A stretch of 64,000 nucleotides of DNA from Gammaproteobacteria bacterium HGW-Gammaproteobacteria-15 (GTDB taxonomy: Bacteria; Pseudomonadota; Gammaproteobacteria; Enterobacterales; Alteromonadaceae), in contig PGZF01000001.1 in the NCBI GenBank assembly GCA_002840125.1, forward strand, positions 1,183,237 through 1,247,236, in the 5' to 3' direction. Made by a program: the position numbers and the translations under genes. Below, in pieces: positions 35,170 through 44,394 of the stretch. The notes beneath the pieces were generated by a model. The model was not told the origin of the DNA, made no database searches, and saw only the letters and a list, made by a program, of their open reading frames with translations. The first letter of the stretch is position 1; each line of letters opens with the position of its first letter.

Positions 35170-35784
35170 CTAGAAATACACCGCCACACCCAAAGCCAGG
35201 CTAAGGTTATGCGTGGTTTTGCTGCGCGCCAGTATGGTGGTTTCAAAAATATAGTCGCTGAAGGTCAGTTCCAGCGCCAGCCAGTCTGTAGCGTATAGCC
35301 TGAACTGGCCACCCAGTTGCAGCGCAAATACCTTATCTCCGGCAAAATCGACATTACCACCACCGGCAAATACCGACAGACCGCTGTTCATCGCGTAGTT
35401 ACGGTTTAAAAACACTTCGCCCGGCAACAACATATAACCGACATGAGCCCCGTAGTAACGCCACTGCCGTTCGCTGTCGGTCAGCAGTGGCGCCGCGCCG
35501 CTTAGCTCTTCAAACGAGGTGCGGCCGGCTTTGGCCATGGCGTACTCGGCGCTCAGATAAAAGTCTTCATTAATATGGTAGCTAAGCTGCAATGCGCCCA
35601 GGGCACTGCTGCCAAAATCTTCAATATTGATCATGCCGCCACGCAGGCCCAGCAACCAGTTTTCGCTATCCAGCACGTTTTCGCTGATGCTGCTTTGGCT
35701 GATATCCGGCTCAACCTGCTGTGCATAAGCCAGAGCAGGTGCCAGACCCAGCACTAAAAAAATACGCTGAAACCAAGTTTCCAT
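35170..35784 (-). CDS. Outer-membrane beta-barrel protein
   Basis: 204 residues with signal peptide (RIFLVLGLAPALAYA). Alternating strands such as WLLGLRGGMINIEDFGSSAL, FYLSAEYAMAKAG, WRYYGAHVGYMLLPGEVFL and a terminal SLALGVAVYF indicate a small eight-stranded barrel with a C-terminal aromatic residue for BAM insertion. It overlaps the preceding SH3/barrel gene by 31 nt. No specific family name; role likely as an outer-membrane partner of the envelope complex. Confidence 0.78.
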   Translation of the reverse strand: METWFQRIFLVLGLAPALAYAQQVEPDISQSSISENVLDSENWLLGLRGGMINIEDFGSSALGALQLSYHINEDFYLSAEYAMAKAGRTSFEELSGAAPLLTDSERQWRYYGAHVGYMLLPGEVFLNRNYAMNSGLSVFAGGGNVDFAGDKVFALQLGGQFRLYATDWLALELTFSDYIFETTILARSKTTHNLSLALGVAVYF

Positions 35785-36476
35785 GTGTCTATCTCTTCGT
35801 TGTCATTGCGGTCGGTAACGATAACACTGCGCCGGTAACCGGCACGGGCGATAAAATTACGGCTAAGGTAGTAACGTACCCCCAGCTCAGCACTGGCCAG
35901 GCTGTTGTTACGATCCGGCGTTTGCACCAGCACGGTTCGCGGCGTGGTGCGCAGCACACCACCGCCGATACCAAAATAAGGTGACCAGCGCCAGTGTGGC
36001 AGCGGGCTTAAATACACACTTAGCTCAGCTGACAGGTTATCGGCCTGATCGCCATTAGCCTGCCCTACCGCTAACTCGGTTTGCACATAAGGGCTAAACA
36101 AATACGCCAGCGACAGCTGATAAAAGCTGCTGCCATTAAAGTCGCCAAACACAAAGCCAGCCTCAAGCGAGCGCTGCTCATACTGCGCGATACGATCATC
36201 CGATACGGTAAATGTCTGCTGTTGCAGCGTAACCAGTTGCGTCAAATCAGCGCGTGCCAGCCAATAGTGTTGCTGCTTAAACTCCACCTGCACCCAGTCG
36301 GTGCGGCGCTTATTTAATATTAAAGCCTCGCCTTTAATGGCTACCTGCACTATCGGGTAACCGCGGCCTGGGCCAGAATGCAAATTAACAAAGTCTCCGC
36401 TTACTTTAACAGTGACTGTTTCAGCCATTAACTGCAGGCTTAATACACTAAGAAGTAACATTAATAGCCGTATCAT
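35754..36476 (-). CDS. SH3-domain plus outer-membrane beta-barrel protein
   Basis: 240 residues with signal peptide (LLMLLLSVLSLQLMA). Residues 20-80 fit a bacterial SH3 domain (VKVSGDFVNLHSGPGRGYPI, VQVAIKGEALIL, DWVQVEF). Residues 100-240 are barrel-like strands (RSLEAGFVFGDFNGSSFYQL, FGIGGGVLRTTPRTVLVQTP) ending in WKLGFSVFF. The SH3 part would bind peptidoglycan or protein from the periplasmic side. ATG follows the HzsA-like stop directly (TAAATG). This and the next gene have the same C-terminal barrel architecture. Confidence 0.8.
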   Translation of the reverse strand: MIRLLMLLLSVLSLQLMAETVTVKVSGDFVNLHSGPGRGYPIVQVAIKGEALILNKRRTDWVQVEFKQQHYWLARADLTQLVTLQQQTFTVSDDRIAQYEQRSLEAGFVFGDFNGSSFYQLSLAYLFSPYVQTELAVGQANGDQADNLSAELSVYLSPLPHWRWSPYFGIGGGVLRTTPRTVLVQTPDRNNSLASAELGVRYYLSRNFIARAGYRRSVIVTDRNDNEEIDTWKLGFSVFF

Positions 36477-39089
36477 TTATTGCTCCGGCACGGCAAAAGG
36501 CGAGTTGTAATACTGTGCACCAATATCCAGCCAGTCGGCCAGCAGCTTAAGCTCGGCAGCGGTTAAATACCCCTGATGGCTACCAGTATTGCCAAATAAA
36601 CTGAAAAATGCGCTACTGCCCACCGCACTGCCAGCGCGCATAGGTGGCGTAACCGCTAACGTTACCATCACAGGAATGGGATTACCGTTGTCATCGAGTA
36701 CCCGATCACCAGCGTCGTCGGTAACAAAGAGTAAATTACCGTCAGCATCGGTAGCCTGCACCAGGCGGTCAACCAACACAGCACCCACCAGCTCCTGCTC
36801 GTTATCAGCACTTAACAGTTCGCGGTAACTGCGATAATGCAAAGCCTCCAAATCAGACGGCTCTGCATCCAGTTCCAGTTGTGCTATAGGTACCCGGCTG
36901 TTACCGTTAGCATCGGTTCTGCTATGGCAACTGACACAGGTATGATCGGCAATCAGTTCATTACTGCCGGGGTCGAACCGGCGCCGATCTGCCTGCCACA
37001 GTGGCTGAATATGCGTTGGGTAATCAATGCGTAACCGGCAACTGGCCAGCCACTGCGTAAAACACTCAACCCCGGCAGGCAATGGCGTGGTCAGATCCTG
37101 CAGGCTGATCCGCACAGCGGTATCCGGCACGCGCCTGGCCGGATCGGTCCAGATATCTAAATATTGCAATGCTTCGCTAAGCTCCGGTATGCCGTTTAAC
37201 CTGGCTGCCGTTTGCGCCATGGTTTCCCCAGGCTGCGCAAGCAATTGCGGATTAGCATTAGGGAAGGCAGCAAAACCTGTTGCTCCGGCATTAGCACTGG
37301 TCGCTTCTCCTTCGCCGCTTACTCTGCCATGCGGTGCGGTGCTTTGTGGCGTATGGCAACCATTGCAGCTAAGCGTTTCGCCGGGGCGCAGTGTTATCCA
37401 TTGCTGGTGCAATGCAGAAACAGCCTGGCCTTCGCCATTAAGCACCGCCAGATTAAATGGCACATTGGCGGGTACTTTTACCTGTACAGAGCCATCAGGT
37501 TCAACCGCTACCGTACCGAGAATTTCGCGCATCAGCTGCCGGCGGCTAACGCCAAAAGCAAAGTCTGGTGTGTCCAGCACCTCTTCTGGTGGCAAAGGCA
37601 CACCGCGTACCAGCCGTAAAAACCGCGCGGGGCGCTGCGCAGCATTGCTTTGCATCGGATCAGACAAGCGGGCAATATCCACCTCAGCCACACCGGCAAA
37701 ATCATATACACTGCGAATATCCAGCACGGCGGCATTTTGCGCAGTAAGCTCTGCATCCAGCAATGGATTTGCCGGTAAAAAAGCGCCGGCAGTATAAGGT
37801 TGCAGCACAACAGGCTCTGTTACCAATAGGCCTTCCCGCCCGGGCCGCACTGGCACCTGAGTTTGCTTTTGTGTATCAAACAGCCATAAACCGTATAAAG
37901 GTTCTGCCAGTTCCAGCCCGGCATCCTCGGCCACCTGAGCACAGCTTAAGATGGTTTCTTGCTGTACCACGCGACACGGTGACCAACTCACCAGATAACG
38001 GCCGGTGCCGTCTTTTAATGCCGCATAGCTATTCACTGCTCCGGCACGTTCGGTGCGGCCGCTGTTATCAAACGCCCAGGGAAATAACGGTGTCTGTGCC
38101 GGCATATTCAGCGTTTCGCCAAACAGCGGTTGTTCATTATCGCTGGCAAGCTCCAACGCTACACGTTGTGGCCAGCTGTTGTAATAAGGTGCATCAACTC
38201 CGGCCAGTGCCAGCGACACAGTGCCATCATCCAGCACTACTGCTTTAGCAAACTCGACTGCTGATTGCTCTGCCCCGCTGTTATGCGAATGCCAGCCATA
38301 CACCAGTTGGTTTTCGCTGCCGTCGGGCTGCATACGATACCAGTTAAGCATTGAACGATCGCTCTGGTTATCCCAGCGGCTATATAGAATATGGCCATCG
38401 TTCAGCACTACCGGATAAATATCATGGCTCAGGTTAAAACTCAGTTGGGTAATATTGCTACCATCAGCATTCATTACATGCAGGTTAAACGCTGGCGAGT
38501 TTAAGTCTTCATCCAACGCCGTATATTGCGGCTTAAATTCATCTAACAAAATTTGCCGGGAAATAATCTGCCGGGTAGAACTAAAAATAATACGGCCATC
38601 AGGTAAAAAAGCCGGGCTGATATCATGGCCACGCTGCGCCAGTTGTGTATCGGCAATTAATGGGTTAACCGTTTTACTGGCAACGTCGTAACGCCATAAA
38701 TCCCACTTCGGCTGCAGTTCATCTGCGACATTAGGCAATTGCGGCGCGCGCAGGGCAAACAACAAGGTGCTGCCATCTGGCGAGGCGGCTAAATCTTTGA
38801 CGTCGTATAGCGCATTTTCAGCAAACAGGCTGGCGGTAAGATCGGTTTCAGCCGACTGGGCAAACGCATTTTGCTTAAGTAATAACCGTGCCCCGGGATT
38901 AAAAGCTGAAGGGTCGAATAAATTGCTCTGATAGCGTTGCTCATCAACCAGTAACGGCCGCTCAACAAAAGCCAGGCCAATTTCCTGCACTATCGGGTCG
39001 GTGGGTTCATCCTGTACGCTGATATCTGCTTTGCATGCTACCAGCACAATACAGCCTGCGATAAGGCATAGCCTTGTTATTATTATCAT
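36477..39089 (-). CDS. HzsA-like lipoprotein with two CXXCH haem motifs; first gene of the envelope operon
   Basis: 870 residues. Lipoprotein signal (LIAGCIVLVAC, Cys about residue 19). Beta-propeller-like repeats in the first half, typical of TolB/HzsA middle domains: LAASPDGSTLLFALRAP, ISPAFLPDGRIIFSSTRQI, HDIYPVVLNDGHILYSRWDN. Later CNGCH (about residue 610) and CVSCH (about residue 745) predict two c-type haems. The arrangement resembles proteins annotated as hydrazine-synthase alpha-subunit-like (HzsA-related). There is no evidence for anammox chemistry here; I read it as an outer-membrane-anchored haem protein of unknown substrate. It probably starts the 19.7-kb operon; no strong promoter was recognised between it and recA. 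Confidence 0.75.
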   Translation of the reverse strand: MIIITRLCLIAGCIVLVACKADISVQDEPTDPIVQEIGLAFVERPLLVDEQRYQSNLFDPSAFNPGARLLLKQNAFAQSAETDLTASLFAENALYDVKDLAASPDGSTLLFALRAPQLPNVADELQPKWDLWRYDVASKTVNPLIADTQLAQRGHDISPAFLPDGRIIFSSTRQIISRQILLDEFKPQYTALDEDLNSPAFNLHVMNADGSNITQLSFNLSHDIYPVVLNDGHILYSRWDNQSDRSMLNWYRMQPDGSENQLVYGWHSHNSGAEQSAVEFAKAVVLDDGTVSLALAGVDAPYYNSWPQRVALELASDNEQPLFGETLNMPAQTPLFPWAFDNSGRTERAGAVNSYAALKDGTGRYLVSWSPCRVVQQETILSCAQVAEDAGLELAEPLYGLWLFDTQKQTQVPVRPGREGLLVTEPVVLQPYTAGAFLPANPLLDAELTAQNAAVLDIRSVYDFAGVAEVDIARLSDPMQSNAAQRPARFLRLVRGVPLPPEEVLDTPDFAFGVSRRQLMREILGTVAVEPDGSVQVKVPANVPFNLAVLNGEGQAVSALHQQWITLRPGETLSCNGCHTPQSTAPHGRVSGEGEATSANAGATGFAAFPNANPQLLAQPGETMAQTAARLNGIPELSEALQYLDIWTDPARRVPDTAVRISLQDLTTPLPAGVECFTQWLASCRLRIDYPTHIQPLWQADRRRFDPGSNELIADHTCVSCHSRTDANGNSRVPIAQLELDAEPSDLEALHYRSYRELLSADNEQELVGAVLVDRLVQATDADGNLLFVTDDAGDRVLDDNGNPIPVMVTLAVTPPMRAGSAVGSSAFFSLFGNTGSHQGYLTAAELKLLADWLDIGAQYYNSPFAVPEQ

Positions 39090-39200
39090 TATTCTGATAC
39101 CGGCTACCGTTTACTGCTTATTTACGTTTTGGGAGCAACAAAACTGGCTAAGTCAACAGCTTATCGCTGCATGAACCACAGAGCAAGTTAAAATTAAGCA

Positions 39201-39230
39201 CAAAAAAAGCCAGCTTAAGCTGGCTTTATT
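39201..39230 (-). terminator. Rho-independent terminator of recA
   Basis: On the minus strand a perfect palindrome AAAGCCAGCTTAAGCTGGCT plus TT (39227 to 39206) is followed by seven T residues, starting 23 bases beyond the recA stop codon. It should end recA transcription before the large envelope operon, which runs in the same direction and must then have its own promoter within 39090-39205. Confidence 0.9.
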
Positions 39231-39249
39231 AACGGCAGATGAACACAAC

Positions 39250-40293
39250 TTATAAGTCGGCTTCAAACGCCTCTGGTATGCTTTCTTCAATCGGTTTTTC
39301 ACCCGGCTTTAACAACAGGCGCGAACGCAGCTCTTTTTCAATTTCGTCGGCAACAGGTTGGTTATCTGCCAAAAACTTCATCGCATTGGCCTTACCCTGG
39401 CCAATTTTATTGCCCTGATACGCATACCAGGCACCGGCTTTATCTACTAAGCCCTGAGCTACGCCTAAATCAATCAGTTCGCCCAGTTTGTTAATGCCAG
39501 CACCGTACTGAATAATAAACTCAGCTTGTTTAAACGGTGGTGCCACTTTGTTTTTCACCACTTTAACGCGGGTTTCGTTACCGGTAATTTCATCACCGTC
39601 TTTTACCGAACCAATACGGCGGATATCTAAGCGCACAGAAGCGTAGAATTTCAGTGCATTACCACCGGTGGTAGTTTCCGGGTTACCGAACATTACGCCG
39701 ATTTTCATGCGGATCTGGTTGATAAAAATACATAAAGTGTTAGAGCGTTTGATATTACCGGTTAGCTTACGCAGTGCCTGTGACATTAAGCGGGCCTGCA
39801 AGCCCATGTGGCTGTCGCCCATGTCACCTTCAATTTCCGCTTTTGGCGTTAAAGCCGCTACCGAGTCGACAATGACCACATCAACAGCGGCAGAGCGCAC
39901 TAACATGTCACAAATTTCCAGCGCCTGTTCACCGGTATCCGGCTGCGACACCAGCAACTGATCAACATTAACACCTAATTTTTTGGCATATACCGGGTCC
40001 AGTGCGTGCTCAGCATCAATAAAAGCGCAGGTTTTACCGGCTTTTTGTGCTTCAGCAATAACCTGTAAGGTTAAAGTTGTTTTACCGGACGACTCCGGGC
40101 CGTAAATTTCAACGATACGGCCATAGGGTAAACCGCCAATGCCCAGTGCAATATCCAGCCCCAGCGAACCGGTAGATACGGCAGCAATATCCAGCGCGGT
40201 GCTATCACCCAAACGCATAATAGAACCTTTACCGAACTGACGTTCAATTTGACCTAAGGCAGCAGCGAGCGCTTTTTGTTTGTTGTCGTCCAT
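39250..40293 (-). CDS. recA: Recombinase RecA
   Basis: 347 residues from ATG 40293 ([20 protein letters not shown]), which aligns with the usual RecA start; ATG 40305 would add four residues. Walker [10 protein letters not shown], the [20 protein letters not shown] region with Walker B, the L1/L2 DNA-binding loops ([40 protein letters not shown]) and C-terminal acidic tail PEAFEADL are present. It catalyses strand exchange and LexA self-cleavage in the SOS response. Full length. LexA box and promoter lie upstream and the terminator downstream. Confidence 0.99.
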   Translation of the reverse strand: MDDNKQKALAAALGQIERQFGKGSIMRLGDSTALDIAAVSTGSLGLDIALGIGGLPYGRIVEIYGPESSGKTTLTLQVIAEAQKAGKTCAFIDAEHALDPVYAKKLGVNVDQLLVSQPDTGEQALEICDMLVRSAAVDVVIVDSVAALTPKAEIEGDMGDSHMGLQARLMSQALRKLTGNIKRSNTLCIFINQIRMKIGVMFGNPETTTGGNALKFYASVRLDIRRIGSVKDGDEITGNETRVKVVKNKVAPPFKQAEFIIQYGAGINKLGELIDLGVAQGLVDKAGAWYAYQGNKIGQGKANAMKFLADNQPVADEIEKELRSRLLLKPGEKPIEESIPEAFEADL

Positions 40294-40335
40294 TTTTATA
40301 TCCATGGTTGAGCCGGGCTTGCCGGACAATTAACA

Positions 40336-40351
40336 CTGTATGCTCGTACAG
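40336..40351. promoter_or_regulatory. LexA (SOS) box of recA
   Basis: CTGTATGCTCGTACAG: CTGT-N8-ACAG, with TA and GT bordering the core. It is nearly identical to the E. coli recA operator in sequence and position, 42 bp before the recA start, and overlaps the -10 element. It indicates LexA-controlled expression. Confidence 0.93.
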
Positions 40352-40376
40352 TAGTCTAGTTTGCTAAAGCTGTCAA
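40348..40376 (-). promoter_or_regulatory. recA promoter
   Basis: On the minus strand TTGACA (40376-40371), a 17-bp spacer and TACTGT (40353-40348). The -35 element lies inside the 3' end of pncC and the -10 overlaps the LexA box, as in other enterobacterial-type recA promoters. Confidence 0.75.
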
Positions 40377-40853
40377 CAGCTCAATGCTTTGTTTGAGGGC
40401 GTAATCGATGGCTTGCTGGCGTACCTGCTGGCGATCACCGGCAAATACCAGATGGCTGCTGGCTACATTACCATTAAGGTAAAAGCCAAAACACACGGTG
40501 CCCACCGGCTTATATACCGAGCCGCCATCTGGTCCGGCAATACCAGACACAGCTATGGCCATATCGGCATTAGCAGCTTTGGCGGCGCCTTCGGCCATTT
40601 CACGTACGGTTTCTTCACTTACGGCGCCAAATTGCAGCAAGGTAGCGCTGCGCACGGCCAGTAATTGCTGTTTGGCTTTGTTGCTGTAGGTAATAAAGCC
40701 GCGATCAACATAGGCCGAGCTACCGGGTACAGCGGTTAACCAGTAACCTATACCGCCGCCGGTACAGGATTCCGCAGTGGTGATAGACCATTTTTTCTGT
40801 AGCAGTAACTGCCCAAGCCGGGCTGCCAGCGTCATACTGTCTATGGTCGCCAT
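40356..40853 (-). CDS. pncC: Nicotinamide-nucleotide amidase (CinA C-terminal family)
   Basis: 165 residues. The motifs TTAESCTGGGIGYWLTAVPG, RGFITYSNKAKQQLL, FGAVSEETVREMAEGAA and AIAVSGIAGPDGGSVYKPVG are those of PncC/CinA-C, with catalytic Ser in AESCTGG and Lys in SNKAK. It deamidates NMN to nicotinate mononucleotide in the NAD salvage cycle. It is the short single-domain form. The cinA/pncC-recA order is widely conserved in proteobacteria. A second in-frame ATG (MTLAARL, residue 7) is also a possible start. Confidence 0.95.
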   Translation of the reverse strand: MATIDSMTLAARLGQLLLQKKWSITTAESCTGGGIGYWLTAVPGSSAYVDRGFITYSNKAKQQLLAVRSATLLQFGAVSEETVREMAEGAAKAANADMAIAVSGIAGPDGGSVYKPVGTVCFGFYLNGNVASSHLVFAGDRQQVRQQAIDYALKQSIELLTALAN

Positions 40854-41222
40854 AATTCACCCACATCGTAATCCACATCATAGGAAGTGCCTGCTATTAT
40901 GCCGCCAGAACCGAAAACGGAGCAAGTACCGCTTGGTCATACTGTAAAGCAGCCCGCTTTTCAGCGGTATTTACCAGTCATAAATGTAACGGATTACATT
41001 TAACCCTATTAAGCTAAGCCGCACAAAAGCTGGCTAATCAGTCGGGCATTATGGCGCAATATGGCAGTATTTATCGAGTTTTTGCACTAAAAAAGCGCCG
41101 TGCTTTTATCGAATTATGCTTTTATTTTGTGCCAGTTTGCACTATAACAGCAAACACAATGATATCGGTTACATTAAAACTATACCCATAACAAGAATCA
41201 CTGCAACAAGAGGAGAACGAAC
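40854..41222. promoter_or_regulatory. Divergent regulatory gap before the sugar-oxidation operon
   Basis: 369 bp without genes. It holds a perfect inverted repeat AAATGTAA-cgga-TTACATTT at 40982-41001 (core TGTAACGGATTACA), similar to half sites of LacI- or HexR-type regulators; a half site GGTTACATT recurs near 41166. A possible -10 TATAAC lies at 41143-41148 with TTTATT 16 bp upstream, ahead of the operon start. AGAGGAGA at about 41208-41215 is the ribosome site of the first gene. Nothing else was seen. Confidence 0.5.
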
Positions 41223-41918
41223 TTGAAAATCAGACACCAACTTTATGCCCTGCTGCTCACGCTCGGCAGCTTCGGCGCACTCGCCGCTGATAATCAGTTA
41301 AGCCAGCAGGAACAAAATGACGGCTGGCAATTGCTGTTTGATGGCAAAGACCTGTCGCAGTGGCGTAACTTCAAGCAGGACGGGCTAAGCGATAAATGGG
41401 TAATTGAAGATGGCACTATTAAGCTAACCGGTAAAGGCGGCGGCGACATTCTGACTAAAACCCAATATCAGGATTTTGACCTTAAACTGGATTGGAAAAT
41501 TGCCGAAGGCGGCAATAGCGGCATTTTTATTCTGGTAGACGAAACCGGCAGCCAGATCTATTCGCATGCCCCGGAAATTCAGATCCTGGATAACGAACGC
41601 CACCCCGACAACAAACTGGCAAATCATTTATCCGGCTCTTTATACGACATGATCGCCTCGCCTGCGGCTTCGCACAAAATAGCCGGCGAGTGGAATCAGG
41701 TACGTATCCGGCTGGAGAAAAACCAATTAACCATCTGGCAAAACGACGTGCAGGCAGTATCGGTGGAGATCCACAGCCCAGAGTGGCAGCAATTAGTGGC
41801 CGCCAGCAAGTTTGCCAACTGGCCGGGGTTTGCCGCCAACAGTAGTGGCCATATTGGTTTGCAGGATCACGGCGATGTGGTGTGGTTTAAAAATCTGAAA
41901 ATTAAAGAGCTGAAGTGA
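41223..41918 (+). CDS. DUF1080 exported protein (3-keto-glycoside hydrolase-type)
   Basis: 231 residues starting at TTG 41223, which lies seven bases after GGAG; no in-frame ATG or GTG fits. Signal peptide LYALLLTLGSFGALAA. The DUF1080 beta-sandwich motifs are DGWQLLFDGKDLSQWRNF, WVIEDGTIKLTGKGGGDILT, DFDLKLDWKIAEGGNSGIFI, HAPEIQILDNERHPDN, and GHIGLQDHGDVVWFKNLKIK. Family members hydrolyse or eliminate 3-keto sugars made by glucoside 3-dehydrogenases. The next two genes fit such a dehydrogenase and overlap it. Confidence 0.88.
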   Translation: MKIRHQLYALLLTLGSFGALAADNQLSQQEQNDGWQLLFDGKDLSQWRNFKQDGLSDKWVIEDGTIKLTGKGGGDILTKTQYQDFDLKLDWKIAEGGNSGIFILVDETGSQIYSHAPEIQILDNERHPDNKLANHLSGSLYDMIASPAASHKIAGEWNQVRIRLEKNQLTIWQNDVQAVSVEIHSPEWQQLVAASKFANWPGFAANSSGHIGLQDHGDVVWFKNLKIKELK

Positions 41919-43597
41919 TGAACGATTTTGCCTATGACGTATTGGTTGTCGGCTCAGGCGCCGGTGGCGCCATGGCCGCTTATGAGTTAACCCGGCAAGG
42001 CCACAAAGTGCTACTGCTGGAAGCAGGCCGTAATTACGACCCGAAAACAGAAACTCCGATGTTCAGGCCCAACTCAGCCGCACCGCTGATGGGCACCTCT
42101 ACCCCAGATAAAGACTTCGGTTTTTATGATTCCACCGTAGACGGTGGCTGGCAGGTGCCGGATGAGCCCTACACCACAGCCGAAGGCTCTGACTTTTTAT
42201 GGTGGCGCGCCCGGATGCTGGGTGGCCGTACCAACCACTGGGGCCGCTATTCACTGCGTTTTAGCGAGCATGATTTTAAAGGCAAAAGCCGGGATGGCCT
42301 GGGCGCCGACTGGCCTTTTAACTACGATGACATCGCCCCCTGGTACGACAAAACCGAAGCTTTAGTAGGCGTGTGCGGCACCAATACCGGCCTGGATGAT
42401 ATGCCACCGTCACCGGAAGGGGTGTTACAACCGCCACCGGCACCACGGGTACCAGAATTACTGATAGCTGCAGCGGCCAAAAAACACGGTATTACCGCGG
42501 TGCCAATGCACCGGGCTGTGCTGACCAAACCGCTGGATAACCGCGCCGCCTGTTTTTATGCCACGTCCTGCGGCTACGGCTGCTCAATCGGCGCTGCTTT
42601 TCAAACCACCACGTCACTGCTGCCGATGGCGCAGGCAACGGGTAATCTGCGTATTATCACCGATGCGATGGTGAAAACCGTTACCGTTGATGCGCAGGGT
42701 AAGGTTACCGGCATCAGCTATATTGACAAAAAAACCGCCACCGAACAGCAACTCAGTGCAAAAGTGGTGATCCTGGCAGCCAGCGCCTGTGAATCGGCGC
42801 GTATTTTGCTCAATTCAAAAAGCGCCAGTCATCCCAACGGCCTGGCCAATTCCAGCGGCCAGGTTGGCCGTAACCTGATGGACTCCACCGGCGCTGGCTT
42901 ATCAGCACTGGTACCGGCACTAATGGACCGGCCGCGCTATAACGAAGACGGCCACACCGCCAACCACCTGTTTATTCCCTGGTGGGGCCACAAAGCACAA
43001 GCCAATAAAGAACTGGATTTTCCACGTGGTTATCACTTTGAACTTGGCGGGCGCTTTGGTGAACCGGGCGCTTATGTCAGCGGCAACCTGCAAGGTTACG
43101 GCACTGCGCTAAAACAGCAGGTACGAGCACATTACGGCTCTTACGTTTCATTTGCACTACGCGGTGAAATGCTGCCAAACGAACATTGCTATATGGACAT
43201 AGACCCACAGGTAACGGACAAATGGGGTATTCCGGTAGCACGTTTTCACTGGCAATGGTCAGAGCACGAGCTTAAGCAGGTCGAGCATGGCCTGAAAACC
43301 GCCAAAGCCATTCTGGAGACCATGGGCGCGACTGTTGGCGAATTACCTGCTGCAAAAGATGCCATTAGAAAAGGCGGCGAAATTATTCACGAAGTGGGCA
43401 CCACCCGGATGGGCAGCTCAAGCAAAGACTCGGTAACTAACCAATGGGGGCAAAGCTGGGATTGTCCGAACCTGTTTGTCATGGATGGCGGCGTTTTTGC
43501 CTCTAACCCGCATAAAAACTGCACCCTGACCATTATGACACTGGCAATGCGTAACAGCGCCTGGCTGGCAGATCAGTTAACAGCGGGGACACTGTGA
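41918..43597 (+). CDS. GMC-family FAD oxidoreductase, glucoside 3-dehydrogenase-like large subunit
   Basis: 559 residues from ATG 41918 (TGATG with the DUF1080 stop). Rossmann FAD motif VLVVGSGAGGAMAAYELTRQ with LLLEAG at the end of strand two. GMC landmarks are WWRARMLGGRTNHWG, a CGYGCSIGAAFQTT Cys-rich segment, ILAASACESARILLNS, HEVGTTRMGSSSKD and ASNPHKNCTLTIMTLAMR. It has no own signal, so the cytoplasmically folded protein probably leaves with the Tat-exported small subunit. Likely acceptors are a membrane cytochrome or quinone. Glucoside-3-dehydrogenase is the best fit; gluconate 2-dehydrogenase is an alternative. Confidence 0.87.
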   Translation: MNDFAYDVLVVGSGAGGAMAAYELTRQGHKVLLLEAGRNYDPKTETPMFRPNSAAPLMGTSTPDKDFGFYDSTVDGGWQVPDEPYTTAEGSDFLWWRARMLGGRTNHWGRYSLRFSEHDFKGKSRDGLGADWPFNYDDIAPWYDKTEALVGVCGTNTGLDDMPPSPEGVLQPPPAPRVPELLIAAAAKKHGITAVPMHRAVLTKPLDNRAACFYATSCGYGCSIGAAFQTTTSLLPMAQATGNLRIITDAMVKTVTVDAQGKVTGISYIDKKTATEQQLSAKVVILAASACESARILLNSKSASHPNGLANSSGQVGRNLMDSTGAGLSALVPALMDRPRYNEDGHTANHLFIPWWGHKAQANKELDFPRGYHFELGGRFGEPGAYVSGNLQGYGTALKQQVRAHYGSYVSFALRGEMLPNEHCYMDIDPQVTDKWGIPVARFHWQWSEHELKQVEHGLKTAKAILETMGATVGELPAAKDAIRKGGEIIHEVGTTRMGSSSKDSVTNQWGQSWDCPNLFVMDGGVFASNPHKNCTLTIMTLAMRNSAWLADQLTAGTL

Positions 43598-44394
43598 TGG
43601 AAAAACAAAGCCTGATATCAAACCCAAACACCACCGAGCACGCCGACGGCTTGACACCGGCTTACACCAATCATTTAAGCCGGCGTGATTCGTTAAAACT
43701 GCTGGCCGCGCTGGCTGCAAGTGCCATGTTACCGGCCCTGGCAGGTTGTGAGCCAACACCAGTGGCAAAAACAGCCAGCGGAACCACAAGCGCAGAACAC
43801 TGGCCGGAGCTAAAGCTAGAGCCCATCACCGCCAAGGGTTATGGTAAAGATCCAAACCTGATTATGCCACCCGAAGCGCCCTGGCCTTTAACCTTAACAA
43901 CTGCACAATTATCACTGGTAGCTTTGCTGTCTGACATTATCGTGCCGCCTGAAGGCCAATCGCCATCGGCTTCTGCCGTGCAGGTGCCATCTGTGGTTGA
44001 TGAATGGGTTAGCGCGCCCTATCCCAGCCAGCAGCGGGACAGACTGACTATTCTCTCCGCCCTGGCCTGGCTGGACGACGAGGCGGCTCTACGCTTCTCT
44101 AAGCCGTTTACCGCACTTGGCACAACGCAACAGTTGGCGATTATTGACGATATTGCCTACGACACCGCGCAAACCCCGCAACAGTTCCAGCGTATTGCCA
44201 AAGCCTTCGCCCGACTGCGTAATCTGGTACTGGCAGCCTATTTCTGTACGCCGGAAGGTATTAAAGATATCGGTTATCTGGGTAATGTGCCCATCGCCGG
44301 CGCCTACCCCGGCCCAACGCCAGAGGCATACAGCCACTTAAATAAAACACTGGCGGAACTGGGCCTAAGCGACTTTGCTTATCCGGTTAGTTAA
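43597..44394 (+). CDS. Gluconate 2-dehydrogenase subunit 3-like Tat lipoprotein
   Basis: 265 residues from ATG 43597, TGATG overlap with the GMC gene. Twin-arginine signal SRRDSLKLLAALAASA followed by lipobox LAGCEP, so it is probably Tat-exported and lipid-anchored. The body has LSLVALLSDIIVPPEGQSPS, VPSVVDEWVSAPYPSQQRDR and YFCTPEGIKDIGYLGNVPIA, typical of the small subunit of GMC-type sugar dehydrogenases. It likely chaperones the large subunit across the membrane. Confidence 0.88.
   Translation: MEKQSLISNPNTTEHADGLTPAYTNHLSRRDSLKLLAALAASAMLPALAGCEPTPVAKTASGTTSAEHWPELKLEPITAKGYGKDPNLIMPPEAPWPLTLTTAQLSLVALLSDIIVPPEGQSPSASAVQVPSVVDEWVSAPYPSQQRDRLTILSALAWLDDEAALRFSKPFTALGTTQQLAIIDDIAYDTAQTPQQFQRIAKAFARLRNLVLAAYFCTPEGIKDIGYLGNVPIAGAYPGPTPEAYSHLNKTLAELGLSDFAYPVS

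Noticed and set aside
36477..39089. True hydrazine synthase (anammox)
   Set aside because: Only an HzsA-like fold with CXXCH motifs; no HzsB/HzsC or other anammox genes, and the genome backbone is gammaproteobacterial.
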